From Bacillota bacterium (GTDB lineage Bacteria > Bacillota > Limnochordia > Limnochordales > ZCTH02-B6), in assembly GCA_017578085.1 (NCBI GenBank), contig PKQR01000108.1, forward strand, positions 1-7,743: 7,743 bases of DNA, given 5' to 3'. The translations under genes and the position numbers were made by a program. Under the pieces are notes generated by a model. That model worked only from the letters and a program-made list of their open reading frames with translations. It was not told the DNA's origin and searched no databases. This document shows, piece by piece, positions 5,835-7,743 of the stretch. Position 1 is the first letter of the stretch. Each line of letters starts with the position of its first letter.

Positions 5835-7743
5835 ATGCACCCTTACCCCGAATACGTGAACCCTTATTTGGGCGAGCTGTTGGAAAAGGTGCGGCTCAAC
5901 AAGCGCTTTGTGCGCGGCGAGGGCGCATGGCTCTGGGACAGCGAAGGCAGGCGCTACCTGGATTTCATCGCCGCTTACGGCGCCCTGCCCTTCGGCTACA
6001 ACCCCCCGGAGATCTGGGAAGCCCTGTTGGCCGCCCGGGCCGCGGGCGAGCCCAGCTTTGTGCAGCCCTCATACCTCGACGCGGCCGGGGAATTGGCCCG
6101 GCGCCTGATTGAGCTGGCACCCGCGGGTTTGCGCTACGTGACCTTTACCAACAGCGGCGCGGAAGCCGTCGAGGCGGCGCTCAAGCTGGCCCGGGCAGCC
6201 ACGGGGCGCGAGCGTATCCTTGCCGCTCGCAACAGCTTCCACGGCAAGACGCTGGGGGCCCTGTCGGCCACCGGGCGGCCTGCCTATCAGGACGCGTTCC
6301 ATGTGCCGTTCCCTGGTTTCGACTTCGTGCCCTACGGGGACGTCAACGCCGTTGCGGAGGCGCTGGCGGCGCGGCCGGGCCAGTACGCGGCGGTGATCCT
6401 GGAACCGATCCAGGGCGAGGGCGGGATCGTGGTGCCGCCGCCTGGGTATCTGGCTGCCGTCAAGGAGCTGTGCCGGGAGCACGGGGCCTTGTTGATCCTC
6501 GATGAGGTGCAGACCGGCCTTGGGCGCACGGGCACGCTGTTCCGCTGCCAGGCCGAAGGTGTTTCGCCCGACGTCATGACGTTGGCCAAGGCCCTGGGCG
6601 GCGGGCTCGTTCCCATCGGGGCGGTGTTGAGCACGGCCGAGGCTTACACCGAGGCCTTTGCCACCAAGCACTCCTCGACCTTCGCCGGCAACGCCTTGGC
6701 CTGCCGGGCGGGCCTGGCCGCTTTGGACCTGCTCACCCGGGACGACGGCCGGCTGCTAAAGGAAGTGGACCGGCTGGGCCGGCTGCTCAAGGCGGGGCTT
6801 GAGGAACTCCAGCGGCGCTACCCCCGGGTGATCCGGGAAGTGCGGGGCGTCGGCTTCATGCTGGGCGTCGATTTCGGCATCGACGAGGATACCTTCGGCG
6901 CCAGCGCCGGGGCCATGATCGGGGTGATGGCGTCCCAGGAGCTCTTGACCCCGGTGATCGCGTCCTATCTGCTCAACCGGACCGGCCTGCGGGTCGCGCC
7001 GACCCTTAACGGCAACAGCGTCATCCGCATCGAGCCGCCCCTCATCGTCGACGAGGCCCAGTGCCGCATGGCACTGGAAGCCTTCGAGCAGCTGTGCGCG
7101 GTGCTGGATGCGGGCAACACCGGAGAGCTCCTGGCGCATTTGGTTGACCGGGGGACGTCCGTTCCGCCGCCGGTCCCGGCCGCAACCAACGGCGTCAAGG
7201 CCGAGCCCGCCGGCGTTACGGTGGTGCGGGAGAGCGCGGCGGGCCGCGATGAGCAGGGGCTGGGCAACGGCGCGGCGCCCGCCGGTGCGGTTCCCGAGGG
7301 AAGCGCCGCGCGGCCGGATGAGGAAGAAGGCCGCTTCGCTTTCCTAGTCCACCCGCTGGATCTACGCAACTACACCGAGTTCGACCGGAGCCTGTCTCCT
7401 TATACGGAGGAGGAGCTTCACCGGCTGAGCGAGCGCTTCAACTCCCTTGTAAAGCCCTTTGTGATCGGTGCGACCCGGATCGTCTCCCGCACCGGGCAGC
7501 GGGCTTACGGCGAGTTCGTCGTCGTGCCCCGCACGACGCGGCAGCTGGTGGACGGTCCCCGCAAAGAAAACCTGGCGGTCGTCGCGGCCGCGGTGGAACT
7601 GGCCCGGGACCGGGGGGCGCGCATTGTGGGCCTCGGCGCCTACACCGCTATCGTGTCCCGCAGCGGCAAGGCGTTGACGGATCTGGGCGTCGCCTTGACC
7701 ACGGGCAACAGCTATACTGTTGTGGCGGCCATTGAGGCGTTGC
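5835..7743 (+). CDS. Class III aminotransferase fused to acyl-ACP-reductase-like domain, partial
   Basis: The first 636 residues of a larger protein; the C-terminus is beyond the window. The ATG at 5835 has AGGAGG 6 nt upstream. Residues 1-437 are a complete fold-type I class III PLP aminotransferase: TNSGAEA (Asn106-Ala111) and FHGKTLG (His136) at the cofactor, LDEVQTGLGRTG (Asp223, pyridine nitrogen), LAKALGGG (Lys252, Schiff base) and SSTFAGN (Thr282, phosphate). The family moves amino groups between terminal amines and aldehydes. Residues 438-499 are an Ala/Pro/Gly/Glu linker. From about 500 the chain resembles the N-terminal part of cyanobacterial acyl-ACP reductase: FAFLVHPLD (501-509), TGQRAYGEFV (553-562), IVGLGAYTAIVS (597-608) and TTGNSYT (622-628). 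In the cyanobacterial enzyme the nucleotide-binding Rossmann fold and catalytic cysteine follow later, so they would lie beyond this window. A two-step acyl-thioester/aldehyde/amine enzyme is inferred. The aminotransferase call is secure; the second domain is probable and its activity unproven. Confidence 0.88.
   Translation, partial: MHPYPEYVNPYLGELLEKVRLNKRFVRGEGAWLWDSEGRRYLDFIAAYGALPFGYNPPEIWEALLAARAAGEPSFVQPSYLDAAGELARRLIELAPAGLRYVTFTNSGAEAVEAALKLARAATGRERILAARNSFHGKTLGALSATGRPAYQDAFHVPFPGFDFVPYGDVNAVAEALAARPGQYAAVILEPIQGEGGIVVPPPGYLAAVKELCREHGALLILDEVQTGLGRTGTLFRCQAEGVSPDVMTLAKALGGGLVPIGAVLSTAEAYTEAFATKHSSTFAGNALACRAGLAALDLLTRDDGRLLKEVDRLGRLLKAGLEELQRRYPRVIREVRGVGFMLGVDFGIDEDTFGASAGAMIGVMASQELLTPVIASYLLNRTGLRVAPTLNGNSVIRIEPPLIVDEAQCRMALEAFEQLCAVLDAGNTGELLAHLVDRGTSVPPPVPAATNGVKAEPAGVTVVRESAAGRDEQGLGNGAAPAGAVPEGSAARPDEEEGRFAFLVHPLDLRNYTEFDRSLSPYTEEELHRLSERFNSLVKPFVIGATRIVSRTGQRAYGEFVVVPRTTRQLVDGPRKENLAVVAAAVELARDRGARIVGLGAYTAIVSRSGKALTDLGVALTTGNSYTVVAAIEAL

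Overview
This is a GC-rich window with ATG, GTG and TTG starts and strong purine-rich ribosome binding sites. I infer a deep-branching high-GC member of the Bacillota (of the Symbiobacterium, Thermaerobacter or Limnochorda kind). The grounds are the base composition, the ribosome binding sites, the U-tailed terminator and the protein families on the right side. The lineage is not proven by anything here.

Left part (1-2374, minus strand): a two-gene run of an M20 metallopeptidase followed by a peptide-type ABC transporter substrate-binding protein. The latter leaves the window at its left edge. The pair looks like the start of an oligopeptide or amido-compound uptake and hydrolysis operon. Centre (2541-3929, plus strand): a housekeeping unit of ribosomal protein L31 (rpmE) and a DusB-type tRNA-dihydrouridine synthase. 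It is read from an extended -10 promoter, has a hairpin in the rpmE leader, and is closed by a clear intrinsic terminator.

Right part (3932-7743, plus strand) is the unusual region. It holds a small helix-turn-helix regulator, then a protein of the family often labelled 'quinate 5-dehydrogenase' (TTG start). After these, from a separate promoter, comes a large fusion protein: a class III PLP aminotransferase, a low-complexity linker, and the first part of a domain resembling cyanobacterial acyl-ACP reductase. The fusion runs off the right edge. Both promoters in this part carry the same palindrome, GTGCACA-N4-TGTGCAC, exactly 6 nt after the -10 box, so each would sit on the transcription start. 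The simplest reading is one regulon in which the encoded HTH protein controls its own operon and the fusion gene. The enzymatic logic suggested by the fusion is acyl-thioester/aldehyde interconversion joined to aldehyde/amine transamination, with the reactive aldehyde passed between two domains of one chain. The substrate is not visible from the sequence.

No stretch over 300 bases lacks a gene. I saw no RNA genes, insertion sequences or CRISPR arrays.
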